The notes under the pieces: generated by a model | The model's database searches: none | Told to the model about the DNA's origin: nothing | Seen by the model: the letters and a program-made list of their open reading frames with translations, nothing else | In this document: piece after piece, positions 22,663-34,628 of the stretch | Numbering within the stretch: position 1 is the first letter of the stretch | Layout of the letters: each line of letters begins with the position of its first letter | Program-made: the position numbers and the translations under genes | NCBI GenBank assembly: GCA_963580455.1 | Contig: OY756969.1 | Span: 16,340,760-16,404,759, forward strand | Length of the DNA stretch: 64,000 nt | From: Euonymus europaeus | Taxonomy: Eukaryota > Streptophyta > Magnoliopsida > Celastrales > Celastraceae | Direction: 5' to 3'

Positions 22663-24809
22663 CTAATTTTCTATGTCTACAAGCTCCTCGGCAGCTTGCT
22701 GCTTCTTAGGCTTCATGACATTGACAGTGTCGAGGGGAACATCATTCTCAGGAGGGACGAGAGGAACATCAGTGTCCATGTGTGTTTCAATATCCTCTTT
22801 GTCGTCCCCCTCCTCCTGAAGACGATGAAATTACTCGTAGCAATCTTTCTTGTCGACATCCTCCCGTCATTTCAAGTGATGCCCAGGCACAGTTCGTCCA
22901 AAATATTCGAGCCCTGACCCTTGCTAGCAAGGAACCTCTGAGTTTTTTTGACCGTAGCCTGGTAGCAGAAGAAACCCTCTTGCTTAAGATTAAATTGAAA
23001 TTTCAAAGAGTCCCTAAACTCTCGAAAACCAGCTTGACGCCCGTTCTCTAACATTTGGGCCCCTTCTACCTCCACAACCGCTCTTTGTCTCGCCAACTCT
23101 TACTCGGTCTCCTTCTGCATGGTAGCCATCCGGGCTTTAGCTTCCTGGGCCTTCTGGAGATCCAACTGAGAAAGCTACATGGCCGTCTCTGTTCTGTCTG
23201 ACCAAGGGCCCCTTTGAGGAGCTGGATCTCTTGGTCAGTAGTTTTCTTCTCGACCACAGAGCTCCGAACATCCATGTAAAATCGCCAAGAAGGAAAGCCA
23301 GCTGGAAGCGACAACAGGTTAGAAGCGATAAAACAAACCAAAGAAAGATTTGAACAAAAGCGAGAAAATTTGATACCTCCATAAGTTTGACAACAGAAGC
23401 CTCCATTTTATCCTCGATGGGCATCTCTTCAAACCGTCACTGATTCGAGGGAAGAGACAGCTTCTCGAGCATCTCCAAGGCCACCCAAGAATTGGCCATA
23501 GAATCAGGCAAACGAACATTCCACTAGGGAATGTTGATGTCGCCCATTCTGTGAGGAGGGGACAAGGAACATGTGTCCGAGACGCAGGAGGGAGAACCGA
23601 CTGGTCGAAATGCAGGAGTGGAAATGAATACCCCGCGAGTCCGACCTAAGTCCTTTCCTCGGCCAGGCTTTACTCGGATGCTAGCAGCAGGAACTTCTTT
23701 CTTCCTCCTGCTCGTCTCCGCCTCTTTGGAGGGCTTCCTCTTCTGGCCTAAGTTAGCCGCCCTCTTTTGCATCCTCAAGTACTCGACAGTCGACGACATA
23801 CCTGAGAAAGTTAACAATAATTTTAGAAATGAAAAGACAAAATAATTAAGTCAAAAGAAATCGAGCAAGAGTGTAAAATCTACAGCTCGGCACAAAAGAG
23901 GAATGAAAGGTTTGGTGAAAGGTTGCTTAAGGCTTAGATACCGGTCAAGCTCCTCTGGAAAAAGTTGGGGCAGACGTTTAAACTTTCTAAATTTGGGGAG
24001 TGCCCACAAGGTCCTATAGGGGAGAACCTCGCCCTCACCCAAAGGTATCCAAACAAAAAAGTAATTGGATTTCCAATGATGGTTGGAAGAGGAATATTTT
24101 GGAGCCACCAAGCCCTTCTTAAATTTAAAATAACATAACACGGAGTTCCTCGGTGCTCTACATAGAGAAAAGACATGTTGAAGAACATTAGAAGAGAAGG
24201 GAACACGAAGCTCGGCATAGTAGTGAAGAATTGTGCCAAGGAAGACCCAAGAGTTGGGGGCTAGACAAGTATGACAAATATCAAACCGAGTAAAGAAAGA
24301 GCAAATGGCAGGAGCAAGAGGAATCCGAGCTCCATATGATATAGCGATAGTGGGAATGGCGAATTCCCCCAGTGGGGGATTAAAAAGGGATACACCCTCA
24401 GGCACAGGCCTGCAAGGGTAGGGAATATCGAACAGTTTACGCTGACTCTCTACCTCGGAAGTGTTAAGACTGCAACTTAAGTTTCTAGGCTCCCTAGTAC
24501 CATCACCTGCTTTCTGTATGGGAGCCTCGAACCCAGATGGTGCAAAGAAAGGATGCTCAACTAAAGGAAGCCTACGATCTCTCCTAATAGGAGGAGAAGT
24601 GGAGGTCGAAGGAGAAGAACCTAGGTTGGCATCCTCTAATAAATTACTCACACTATCCGAATAAGAGGAAAATATTTCTTGTACCTGAAGATGGACCAAA
24701 GATGAGAAGTAATGGAAGCTCAAAAAATGGAAGATCAAAATTAGATTGGTCGATACTTTCTAACCTTGGGTCTCTCGATTTTACAACAAGTGTCCACTGA
24801 CAGAGACAT
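22663..24809 (-). pseudogene. Antisense gene of the Tat element (Transposase_28-like protein)
   Basis: The minus strand carries a spliced gene opposite to gag-pol, between integrase and the 3' LTR. A short first exon (24809-24765, MSLSVDTCCKIERPK) joins at 24684 to a long second exon with VPEGVSLFNPPLGEFAIP, YGARIPLAPAIC and LAPNSWVFLGTIL. These match the plant 'putative gypsy-type transposon' domain (PF04195). Later exons give a basic stretch (23801 downward), a probable coiled coil (RQRAVVEVEGAQML) and an acidic tail ending at 22663. Such antisense ORFs are known in Tat/Retand elements; their role is unknown. Stops in the later exons suggest decay. Exon borders are estimates. Confidence 0.75.
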
Positions 24810-25064
24810 CTTCACTATTTATACTGGACAACTCCACCGGTCAATGGATTCGATGACGAGACCCTTGGTATCTTTGCATCTGAACCGCTCACCCTCCTCT
24901 CATCGTAAAACCATTGAACCATCTCAGATTCAATCCAGACCGTTCAAAATCTTATCATCAATGCCGCCCTTGGGCAAGCCAAATGCCAGCTAATGAAGAC
25001 GATAGCTAAGCCAAACCTATCATTAGTCGTCCTTAACAACCAATCATAGGTCTGTGGGGGCAAA

Positions 25065-25584
25065 TGATGAGGATAATTATTTCTCCTAGTAAGAATAAGA
25101 CACGTGGAAAACTGTTAGAACAATAACATGCACCACTCCTCCTCATCTGTTGCTCGATAACGAGCAAAAGAGTTGCCCTTCTCGGCTTCCTACTCTCAGT
25201 ATAGTTACTACTCTCCAGTAAAATAGTAACTCCCTCATTTGGCAAGGTACTACTCATCCCTACATGAATTCTATTAATGGAAAACGCCTCCACTATATAA
25301 ACAGGATTACCTCACACGTAAAAGGGGGAGGGATTTCTTTTTTACTCACATATTATTCATTCCCAAGAGCACCGATCTATGTTCTTTGGGGAGTTATTTG
25401 TGCTGGTATCTAACTTAAGCATCAGAGCGCCAATGCCAGAGAACACTCTCTGGCAGGCTTCTAGCTTATGTTTGATCATCCATGCAGGTCATCACCTAGA
25501 CGAGAAAACCATTCAACCAAGAAAGATCTAGTTTGGCCTCATACTGGTACGTCATCTTAACCCTATAGGTTTTGGATGTCATCA
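25065..25584 (+). repeat. 3' LTR of Tat element A
   Basis: 520 bp, preceded by the purine-rich GGGGGCAAA and followed by the target duplication TATTC. A TATA-like CACTATATAAACAGG is present. Confidence 0.95.
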
Positions 25585-26920
25585 TATTCCTTTGATAAAA
25601 TCAATGAAATTTATAAATCCATTTAAAATTGATAGAATTTTGAACTCCACTGGTTCAATTCATTGTTAAAATCAATGGAATTGGTTAATCTATTGATTTT
25701 ATCAATGAAATAGTTATTTGCATTAATCCCTTGGTGACTTTGACATTCACTAATCAATAGTATATTTCATTGATAAAATGAAGGGAATTTGTGAACTGCA
25801 TTGTACATTACTTTGATAAAATCAATTAAATTTATAAATTCATTTAAAAATGATTAAAATCAATCGATTTCTTAACTCCTCTGGTTCAAATCATTATTAA
25901 AATCAATGGTATTGGATAATCTATAGATTTTATCAATGAAATTGTCAGTTCTACCATTTTGGTGACTTGTACACAACCTCACAGAAGATAGATCAATATC
26001 TTGATGACCCTGAATATGGAAAATCTGAACCATAATTTATTTATTTTTTTTATAAAAAATGCCAAAATATCATACCAAACAAGTACTAAATCGTACCTCT
26101 CAAACATTATTAACATCAGCAATGATGTTCAAAACAAAAGCGAGAAAACTAGTATAAAACATTAATCCAAAATCAATGAAAAGAAAGACCCATAAAGAGA
26201 AAAATGCAAGTTCTTGGTTTCTAACTGTGCACTATGATAGCACCCGCACAACAATTATCTTCTTTTCTTTTCTTTTTCACTTTTTTGCTCTTCAAAACTT
26301 TCAAACTTATAAGAACAAAAGAAAATCATTGGCGCAAGAAAAAAAAACTAAGCCATCAAATGCCAAAAAAAAAACTAAAATGATATGTAGCCACTTCCAG
26401 AATTTGCATCTAGATTTCATTAATTAAAATCAATGGAATAATTTTCTAGCCACTATTCCGGCATTGCAAGGGCTAAAACATTTACAGCTCGTCAAGACAA
26501 TTTCAATTATGGCGGTGGTTCATGAAAGGATAGCCTACGATAGCAGGATCGGGCTCCGAAATTTTAGGTTGGCTGCGACTTCAAGGTGAGATTCCGGCGA
26601 AACGGACAGTTAATGTTGGAGATGATTCTTGGTGCTCCAACGCTTCAAATTAGTGGGTTTACAACTCTGATCGGTGGTGGATGATCGACAAAGATTTTTG
26701 ATGGGGGGAGAGAGAGAGAGTGAGAGAGACGAGAATGAGGGCTAGAGATGAGAGAATGTGTGAGAGTGGGTATTTGTTTCAAATTTCCAAAAACAAAATT
26801 TCCCCACTACCTGCTGAGTCACATGCTAAGTAGGATTGTACTACAATGGATCACCATGGTATGGGCTACCTAGCACTACTGGAAAAAAATTAATTTTTTT
26901 CCAACATGTGGAACCTAAAT
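25585..26920. repeat. Right part of the fold-back element and flank
   Basis: It holds the second part of the AT-rich tandem dimer (to about 25980), an A-rich stretch, and the inverted arm at about 26440-26790 that pairs with 9090-9460 (its GA-rich tract at 26707-26770 mirrors the CT tract on the left). CACTACTGGAAAAAA at 26874 resembles a CACTA end, but no partner end was found. Confidence 0.45.
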
Positions 26921-27150
26921 TGTGAAACCCCGACCCAAAAATTTAGGCTTGAGTCAAATTACGGATGATCCGTGAGGTACGGAATCATGGAAAAATAGTT
27001 TTTGAGCTAGGAGGATTCGAAGCCTAGCAACAACCTTCCCTTGTGAGAGGGAGATGGAATGGGGGTGGGGCCCATGGAGCCTGAATGTGAACTGCCAATG
27101 GATTGGGCCAGGTTACCTGCGGGCTGGTTCCTCAACGTTGGGCTGTCACA
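26921..27150. mobile_element. 230-bp TRIM/solo-LTR-like element
   Basis: It begins TGTGAAACCCC and ends GGGCTGTCACA (imperfect inverted ends, TG...CA). It is flanked by an exact 5-bp duplication TAAAT (26916-26920 and 27151-27155). The size and lack of coding sequence fit a solo LTR of a small TRIM-type retrotransposon. Confidence 0.7.
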
Positions 27151-27155
27151 TAAAT

Positions 27156-28556
27156 CATTAAAGATTAAAAATAAAATATATCAACATTGAAAGCAGTGCT
27201 TCCAACCAGCTCCCCTCAACCTCTTGAATAGGTTTTTATTTCTAAACTAAAATCTAAAGTATTATTTGACAATGATATTGTAAACCGTTTCTAGTGCCCT
27301 AAAGTACTCTTTTACTTATCATTTATGATTAGGAGCTATTAAATGAAGCCCCCTCCCTTATACCCCTACACTAACACCATCCTGATTTGACTCGACTGTG
27401 CATGTGAATCAGACGCAATCGGTCATATATAATTATTGGCATATGTCTCCATTCAAGTGTTTGCCTACTTTAATTTTTTATTTTTTTACAATATTATTTT
27501 TTTAAAAAAAATTACAAAATTTTCCTATAAAAGTGGTCTAAAATTTAAAATGAAATTGGCAGAAAATATCAATAATTATATATGTTTTGTTTTTTGCTTA
27601 TAGGTGTTTATTTATTCCGGGTTCCCATTTTGTGAGTGTAAGGTGAGCCCGAATTCACTTCCGAGTCTTGTTTTGCCAGTGTTTTTGTTTCAGAAACCAA
27701 TTTCGTTTATTGCTTTTGATGCAGTTTAAATCTTTGAGAGGGAGTTGTTTGATCAAGGTGAGTTCTTTTGTTCTTTTTTTTCCTCTTCTAATTTACCACG
27801 ACATTATAAAGTTCATTATAATGGTGGTTTCCAATATATTTGAAGGATGTGATGCCATTGCATGTGCGGGGTGTGCTATATCTCCTTCGCTTGCTGTTGA
27901 CTAAGGCTGGTAAGTGCGTCTTATTTTACGTTAATTATTATTCTATTATTGTATTTAAATTCCCTTTGAACTATTTTCCACCAATCAAAACAAGAAAAAT
28001 AGATGCATTTTATTTTTTAATGTGAAATAAAAAGAAAAATAAAACTTAGACAAGTGAGAGAGGGGAGGGTGGTGGTTTCAATTATTAATGAATGATTAAA
28101 TAGACTCTGTTGCTTAAGGCCTATTGAAAACGTAGGTAGGTAGAGTAAAGAGAAATTGGGGCATTTTGGTACTTTATTATATATGGAACATGGAATATAT
28201 TCATTGACTAGGTCTATTTTTTTGTTGCTTTCATTGGGTTCTTGATGACCAGAATTACAGATTTTCAAGATTTAGCATTTAGTGGAGATGATGTCAAAGT
28301 TGATAAGCATCAAGAAAATTATGTGGGTCATAATATCAAGGTTCCTGTTGCAAGATGGCAAAAAGGCTTCGAATTTAGTGCATGTTGTTTTTGTCTACAA
28401 TCATTTACTATTTAAATGCATTTTGTTCAAAGAATCAGATCATTTTGTTCGACATTCTAGCTGAATTCTCTGTACCGGCTACTAACAAATGAACTATATA
28501 TTGGACTTTGACTTGTCAACTGTTTCAATCGAACAAGTTAAATTCTATTGTTGTCA
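27156..28556. other. AT-rich non-coding stretch before the OTU-MULE
   Basis: No homology or credible gene was recognised. It probably includes the 5' leader and the lost terminal repeat of the MULE that follows. Short open frames look random. Confidence 0.35.
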
Positions 28557-30579
28557 GGATGACTTCATCAAAGACAATGAATAAAGAAGACAATCTTATG
28601 GTTGAATCCGAGGAGAATATCACAGATGACCTTAGAAGCGAATTTGAAACGGATATGATAAAATGCTTAATTCAAATAATATACGTATTTTGTTGTGTTA
28701 TATTCAAATAAATATTTATTGATTCTAATAACATTTAATACATTTATAGGTGTTCAAATCATGCCAATCATTGATCGATTGGATGCAACAAAACGGACTC
28801 AATTTGGGATATATCATCGTTATCAGAAGATCAGATATTGGTGGATTTGGTATAAGATACAGATTACAATTCAAATATGATACCAATGGCAACTATGAAA
28901 GGGAAAAAAATTCTCAACAAAGGCAAATGACACTAAAAAAGTAGAATGTCCGTTCAAATTGAAAGGCAAAAATGAAGCAAGATGATAATTGGACGGTTGA
29001 GGTGGTGTGTTCAACTCACAATCATGCGCCCGCATCATATAAGGAGGGACATCCATAGCAATTCAACTTTCAGAATTTGAAATTCAATTAGTGGTAGACA
29101 TGTCTGCACAACATGCAAAGCCACGAGATATATTGTCAGAGTTGAAAAAATGCGATCCTAACAACGTGTCAACCATCAGAACTATATATAATGCACAGTT
29201 GAAGCACCAAACTATAGAGAAAGCTGGTAAATCGTACATGCAGACCATGATGTCATTCCTATATTACTAGAGGTACTTTTTTGATACTCGGGCAAACATT
29301 ATATGAAGATCTATCCTATATTACTTATGCATTTTCGAGCGTGTTGTTGATGGATGCGACATATCAAACAAATAGGTATGGATTGCCACTTCTTGAAATT
29401 TTCAGTCTGACTTCTATGAGACAAATATTTTGCATAGCATTTGCATACTTACAGTTAGAAAAAGAGTCAAATTATACTTGGGCACTAGAATGTGTGAGAT
29501 CAGCAATGAATGGGTCCATTGAAACATAGGTGATTTTAACAGACAAAGAACGGGGGCTTATGAAAGTGTGTGCAAAGGTATTCTATGATGCTATAAAATT
29601 ACTTTATAGATGGAACATCTACGAAAGTATTTTGACTAGGTATAGCCCATCAATACAAGACAAAAGAGCTTGGGATGCCTTTTACAGCATATAGACTACG
29701 ATGTTTGAATCTGCAAATGAGAGTGACTACGTTAACAATGTGGCATGCCTAGAGGTAGTCTTACAAAAGTTCCCGATTGTGGTCATTTGTCTTAAAAGTG
29801 TTTGGCTAACACTGTACAAAGAGATGTTTGTATCTGAATGGATTGATAGATATATGCATTTGGAAGTCAGACGACTAATAGAGTCAAAAGTCAACATGCC
29901 AAGTTAAAACAATATCTGAGCTCATCAAAGTCAGACTTGGAGATATCTATTATGTGAATTCATCGGGTTATTCAGTCTCAAGAAACTGCTATCAAACCTA
30001 GCATTGAGAGAAGCAGGACTATCGTCTAACACCGATTCAATTTGCCGCACCTCCGGGATTTTATGTGGTTTTATTTCAATAGAGGCATTGCATCTCATTT
30101 TGATGGAGTTTGAGCAATCTAAAACTGACAGATGGTCTTGCTACAATTGCGGATGTTAATTTCGTATGAGTTACGGACTACCTTGTGCTCATGAACAAGC
30201 TATAGTTGTGAGTGAAGATTGCTCTAAACCCCTTGAAGAGGATGACATCGACTATAGCATCAATTTACAGGTGTTCACAAAACATTTCAAGCGACAGACG
30301 AGGCCTGTTAAAATGAGTTGGCTAAAGAAGATAAGGGAGATAATCAAACCTTTGACAACTTCCCTCTCGTCAACAATCTGTGAATACGAACACTCGAGGG
30401 TGTCCCAATACAAAGAAAAAATAGCCACCTCCACCAGTCCTAATCGAGCTGTATTTGGGTTTGTTAGGAGTGATTTCGTCAAGCCGCATGAACCTACGAG
30501 GCATAGTACCTCATCTGTTCTTTCCAGCTTGAAGATCTTTGAGCACGATTTTTTTCAATCTCATGTGCCAGGGAGAAAT
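28557..30579 (+). pseudogene. MULE transposase fossil (OTU-type MULE)
   Basis: An acidic first exon (about 28560-28672) is followed, after a probable intron, by FKSCQSLIDWM and GYIIVIRRSDIGGFG, typical of the N-terminal DNA-binding part of plant MULEs with an OTU tail. The core has LLMDATYQTNRYGLPLLEI (first catalytic Asp), ILTDKERGLM (second Asp) and FESANESDYVNNV. The SWIM zinc finger is visible as CGC, then YGLPCAHEQAI at about 30166-30200. At least five stops or frameshifts make it a fossil. It is interrupted at 30584 by a copia element and resumes at 33991. Confidence 0.85.
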
Positions 30580-30641
30580 AGTTGTGTTGAATTATGGTGT
30601 GGCTCATTATAATGATGGACTGAACATTAAAGCCCAAAGGT

Positions 30642-32261
30642 AAACGCCACCATGCCGGGGCCGGAGTTGACCCGTGACTGCTAGAAAATCGGGTCTGCTT
30701 GACCCACAAATAGGGATTACCGGGTCGAGCTGACCCAGTTGGATTTTTAATTTAATTTAATTAATTAATTTATGTAATTAGTTGTTTTAAGTTAATTAAA
30801 TTAAGATAATGGTATTAGTAAATGAGTTGAATAAAAGACAATGATATTAATAAATGAATTACGGACAATAGGATTAACAATTATTGTGTATGTTGTATGG
30901 GTTTGTTAGACCCGTTGGGAGTGACCACCGGGCCGAGCTGTCCCGGTTAGATATTATTTTAATTAATTAATTGTAATAAGTTAATTATATTAAGTTAATG
31001 ATATTAATAAAATAAGTTGATTAAAAGATAATAGTATTAATAAATGAATTAAAGATTGTAGGATTAATAAATAATTGTGGGTATTGTATGGGTTTCAGGA
31101 GCTCATCTTTATAATTAAATTATCGGGACATCGCGGTAAGTAATACTCAACTGTATTACAGAACAATGTAATTTATTGATTGTATGCGCTATTACCTATG
31201 TTGATTGTTTGGCTATTAATACGCATTTGATTGAAATCTTATGATGAGTTATATGTGAATTGTGTTATGAATGGTGTATTTATGTTATAATTGTATTGAA
31301 TGTGATGTTTGTATACCATGATTGGACGACTGAACTGTTAGTGTATTTCTGTGTGGAATGAAATGTGTACTGTTATGTGCTTGAACTGAATATGGTGATG
31401 AGACTGATATGATGACGGTTTTGATGTTCTTAAGAGTGTTTTGTTGCATATGATTTATTGGTGTATTAAATATTGTTCATAAGCATGATGCATTGCATTA
31501 CATGAAAAAGAAAAGTTCAGTTTAATGAAAAATACTTTTGCGAACCGGGTATTACTGCTACAAGGAGGGTGTATTGGAAAGAGAAAGGTTTATGGATTAC
31601 TGTTAAGTGAAAAGAAAATGAAAAGGAAAATGAATAAATGTTACGGATGTTAACTGAATGGGCTTTATGGTAGAGCATTAGATGGACAATCCCGACCGAT
31701 TGCTCTGTAGCAGTTTACCTAGGTTAAGGGCCCGAGTACTGGAAAAGAAATGATTTAAATGATTGATTGTTTTCTAAAGTTGAGGTCCACATCATTCATG
31801 CATAAGTATTACTTATTGGGCCTCGGCTCATTATGTTCCGTGATGCAGGTGATGATCGCTCACAGGATTATGCTGATTTAGGAGTTGATGGCGTCACCAT
31901 AGATCCATGAAAAGAATGCTCATGTGACGGAATCCAGTTCATTGATTAATTAAGTATTTCATTTATTTATACACTTACAGTTAATAGCTTGATGTATAGT
32001 AATAAGTTTAGATTCAAGATTGGGAATGAAGAGTATAAGATTCACAGTATTATACTTAGAGAATATTAATTAGATGTTACCGCCTATTTAAAATATATAA
32101 GTTGACATTTTTATTTTAGATTGGGTTACTTTACTTAGATGTGGTGGAATTATTTTATGGAAGGGGATCTATATTAAATGTAGGGTGAGTCTATACTGTA
32201 ATATAAGTAATGTTCTGGACTAAAGCCCGGGATTCAGGGTTTCGTGGGACGGGGCCTTACA
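30642..32261 (+). mobile_element. 5'-truncated copy of the long LTR family found at 12610
   Basis: It shares, in opposite orientation, blocks with 12610-14388: GACCCGGTT-type words, GGTAAGTAAT near 31135, and GGCCTCGGCTCATTATGTTCCGTGA near 31819 (read in two pieces). It ends GGGGCCTTACA, like the TTGTTACA end of the other copy. The first several hundred bases are missing, and its left edge abuts the stump of the copia 5' LTR. Confidence 0.65.
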
Positions 32262-33575
32262 GAAGGAATATACTACAACGAAGTCTTCTCTATAGTGATA
32301 AGGCACACATCAATCAGAGTTTTTATTGGCATTAATTGCTCAACTAGATTTTAAGTTAGAGCAGCTAGATGTCAAGACGTATTTTCTACATGGTGAGTTG
32401 GATGAGCAGATTTACATGTTGTAGCCATATGGATTTAAGGAGCCTGGATGTGAACTTCTAGTTTACAGGCTCAAGAAATCACTTTACGGATTGAAGCAGT
32501 CACCAAGACAATGGTACAAGCGCTTCAATATATTCATGTTGAATATTGGCTACAAAAATTGTGAGTTTGATTATTGTGTTTATATGAAGACTTTAGATGA
32601 TGGGTTCCTACATTTTCTTGCTCATTTATGTTGATGGCTGCAAAGAAAATGAGTGATATTCAGAATTTAAAGTGTATGTTGGGCAAAGAATATGAGATCA
32701 AGAATCTTGGAGCTGCGAAGAAGATTCTTGCCATGGAAATCCATACAGAGAGAAATAATAAAAAGTTATGGGTTTCATAGAAAAATTATATTCAGAAGGT
32801 GTTAGAGAGGCTTGGCATGAGCACAGCAAATCCAGTTAGTACTCCGTTGGCTAGTCACTTCAAGTTGTCTCCTTCATAGTGATGATGAAGTGCAATATAT
32901 GTCAACAGTCCCATATGCTAATGTTGTGGGAAGCCTGATGTATGCTATGGTGTGCACAAGGCCAAACTTAGCATATGCGATCCGTGTGGTTAGCAAGTTC
33001 GCGCCCAATCCAGGAAAGGTGCATTGGCAGGCAGTCAAATGGATTCTTCGATACTTAAGAGGTACTTCAAAATATGGTATTTATTTTAGTGCTACTAGTT
33101 GTGCAATTTCTGTCATAGGATATGTAGATTCAGACTATGCAGGGGACCTTCATAATAGAAAGTCTACGACATACTATATTTTCACACTGGCGGGTGGTCC
33201 TATTAGTTGGTGATCTACCTTACAAAGTGTTGTGGCTTTGTCTACTACAGAGGTAGAATATATGGCAGTTACAGAAGGAGCGAAGGAAGCGGAATGGTTG
33301 AAAGGATTGATTGAAAAGATTGGTCTTCAACAGCGTACTATGACCATACATTGTGATAGTCAGACTGCAATATGTCTTGCAAATAATCAGGTGTACCACG
33401 CTCGCTCGAAGCATATAGCTGTGAGATATCATAAAATTAGAGAGCTCATCTCATTAGGTGATATTTCATTGGAGAATATTGGTATAATGGATAATGTTGC
33501 AAATATGTTGACTAAGGTATTACCTGTGAAGGAGTTCAATCATTGCTTGGACTTGCTCCATATTACAACTGGTTA
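32262..33575 (+). pseudogene. Ty1/copia reverse transcriptase and RNase H
   Basis: RT motifs are YNEVFSIVIRHTSIRVLLAL, LEQLDVKTYFLHGELDEQIY and KKSLYGLKQSPRQWYK. The catalytic YVDD box is broken: at about 32630 a deletion of roughly 14 bases removes the second Asp and the following residues. RNase H shows DSDYAGDLHNRKSTTYYIF, ALSTTEVEYMA and HCDSQTAICLANN, followed by KHIAVRYHKIREL. Stops include one at 33211. The order RT then RNase H just before the LTR, with integrase upstream (lost here), is the copia layout. Confidence 0.9.
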
Positions 33576-33682
33576 GTTGTTTTTTGCTGGTTGTTCAGTT
33601 CACTACTGCTAAGGGTGTGATATGTCAACGAGGTGGAGATTGTGTGGTTCTTCTAAAGGTGTGACAATTCGCCAAGGTGGAG

Positions 33683-33985
33683 TGTTGAATTATGGTGTGG
33701 CTCATTATAATGATGGACTGAATATTAAAGCCCAAAGGTAAAGTTGAAAGCTTTGTGGGGGAGACAAGGAGCCTAAAGGGCTATGAGGAATACTAGGGTT
33801 ATTATATAAGCCCTATATTGAGTCTTATACTGACTATGCTGTTTTTCTCATGGTGAAAAGAATCAAGAGCTCCTCCATGGACGCAAGCACGTTCTAGTCG
33901 AATCACATAAAATCACCGTGTTCAACTTTTCTTTTGCATATTTCTTGTGCTTGTGTGTTTTCATTGTGTGAGATCGATTACTACA
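33683..33985 (+). repeat. 3' LTR of the copia element
   Basis: 303 bp, TGTTG...CTACA, directly after the polypurine tract. Its first 57 bases match 30585-30641. Confidence 0.85.
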
Positions 33986-33990
33986 AGGTG

Positions 33991-34628
33991 CTCATCCATT
34001 TACAATATTGAATCCCTATCTACGTAAATGAGTACGAGGCCAAAAAAAGTGAACTACTCTATTCATGGCTATGTTGATCGGTTTTCAGTTGTACTGAATC
34101 TTTACATTAGGGACGTACAAGATATAAGAGCCAATGGAAAATGTGATTTTCGGTCGATAGTTGTCTTTGTTGGTCTTGGGGAAGATGAATGGCCTAATGT
34201 CCAATATAACTTGATGGCGGAGTTGGACAGATTTTAGGACAATATGTTGAAATACTAGGTAGTGAAGACATGGCATATAGTGTAAGACGCTCGTTGAACT
34301 TCTTTCAAAATGATGTTCAAACACCATTTGAGCATTGGATGACAATGCTGGACATGGGACTGTTGATTGCATCTGCATACATTGTGATATTACATCTTCT
34401 TCATCATAGACATACCTGGATTTATTTACCGCTTCGAACAATCCCACCCCCACCCTGTCAGCACTATGCTATTGCTATAGGTCATGTAAATGGCAATCAC
34501 TACGTCCATGTTGGTTTGATAGGAGATTACCCAATGCCTCCCATTAAATTTGACTGGGTTCACTATAGGCATATTTGCACATCTACATGGGCTACTCGAG
34601 GACTAGATTGTCAAATAGTGTGTGACAC
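33991..34628 (+). pseudogene. OTU-like cysteine protease domain of the MULE fossil
   Basis: This continues the gene broken at 30584. The text VDRFSVVLNLYIRDVQDI, then NGKCDFRSI and GLGEDEWPNVQYNLMAEL, matches the OTU domain carried by many plant MULEs, where the active site reads D-G-N-C-G-F-R. Here the catalytic Asp is Asn and the motif is degraded. After a stop and frameshift near 34236, MLDMGLLIASAYIVIL and IGHVNGNHYVHV follow, including the conserved His region. It ends at the CACTA insertion (34629). Confidence 0.8.

Larger units (their letters stand above)
9806..25584 (+). mobile_element. Full-length Ty3/gypsy retrotransposon, Tat lineage (element A)
   Basis: Two 520-bp LTRs begin TGATGAGGATAATTATTTCT and end GGATGTCATCA. 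They are flanked by the 5-bp duplication TATTC (9801-9805 and 25585-25589). Inside are a primer-binding region of the Tat/Athila type, gag-protease-RT-RNase H-integrase on the plus strand, an antisense gene, and GGGGGCAAA just before the 3' LTR as a polypurine tract. About 50 differences between the LTRs (near 10%) mark it as an old insertion. The 15.8-kb span includes two later insertions (12610-14388 and 15482-20125), leaving about 9.3 kb of its own. Confidence 0.95.
9746..25980. repeat. AT-rich ~220-bp tandem dimer split by the Tat element
   Basis: The unit beginning with TTAATCAATAGTATATTCC at 9747 continues after the retrotransposon at 25590 and recurs at 25748 (CTAATCAATAGTATATTTC). The units are about 218 and 233 bp. 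Both contain GATTTTATCAATGAAAT-type words. It is the internal part of the fold-back structure at 8889-26873. The coordinates span the insertion; the repeat itself occupies only 9746-9805 and 25590-25980. Confidence 0.55.
30585..33985 (+). mobile_element. Ty1/copia retrotransposon, internally deleted
   Basis: The left end TGTTGAATTATGGTGTGGC recurs at 33683, where a 303-bp 3' LTR ends GATTACTACA. The flanks are AGTTG (30580-30584) and AGGTG (33986-33990), a 5-bp duplication with one mismatch. The polypurine tract CCAAGGTGGAG precedes the 3' LTR. Only 57 bp of the 5' LTR remain before a foreign long LTR (30642-32261), and gag, protease and integrase are absent. It sits inside the OTU-MULE gene. 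Confidence 0.85.

Noticed and set aside
26874..26920. CACTACTGG as the start of another CACTA element
   Set aside because: No opposite end CCAGTAGTG with matching 3-bp flank was found.
27668..28464. Host gene upstream of the OTU-MULE
   Set aside because: Open frames are short, overlapping and without recognised motifs.
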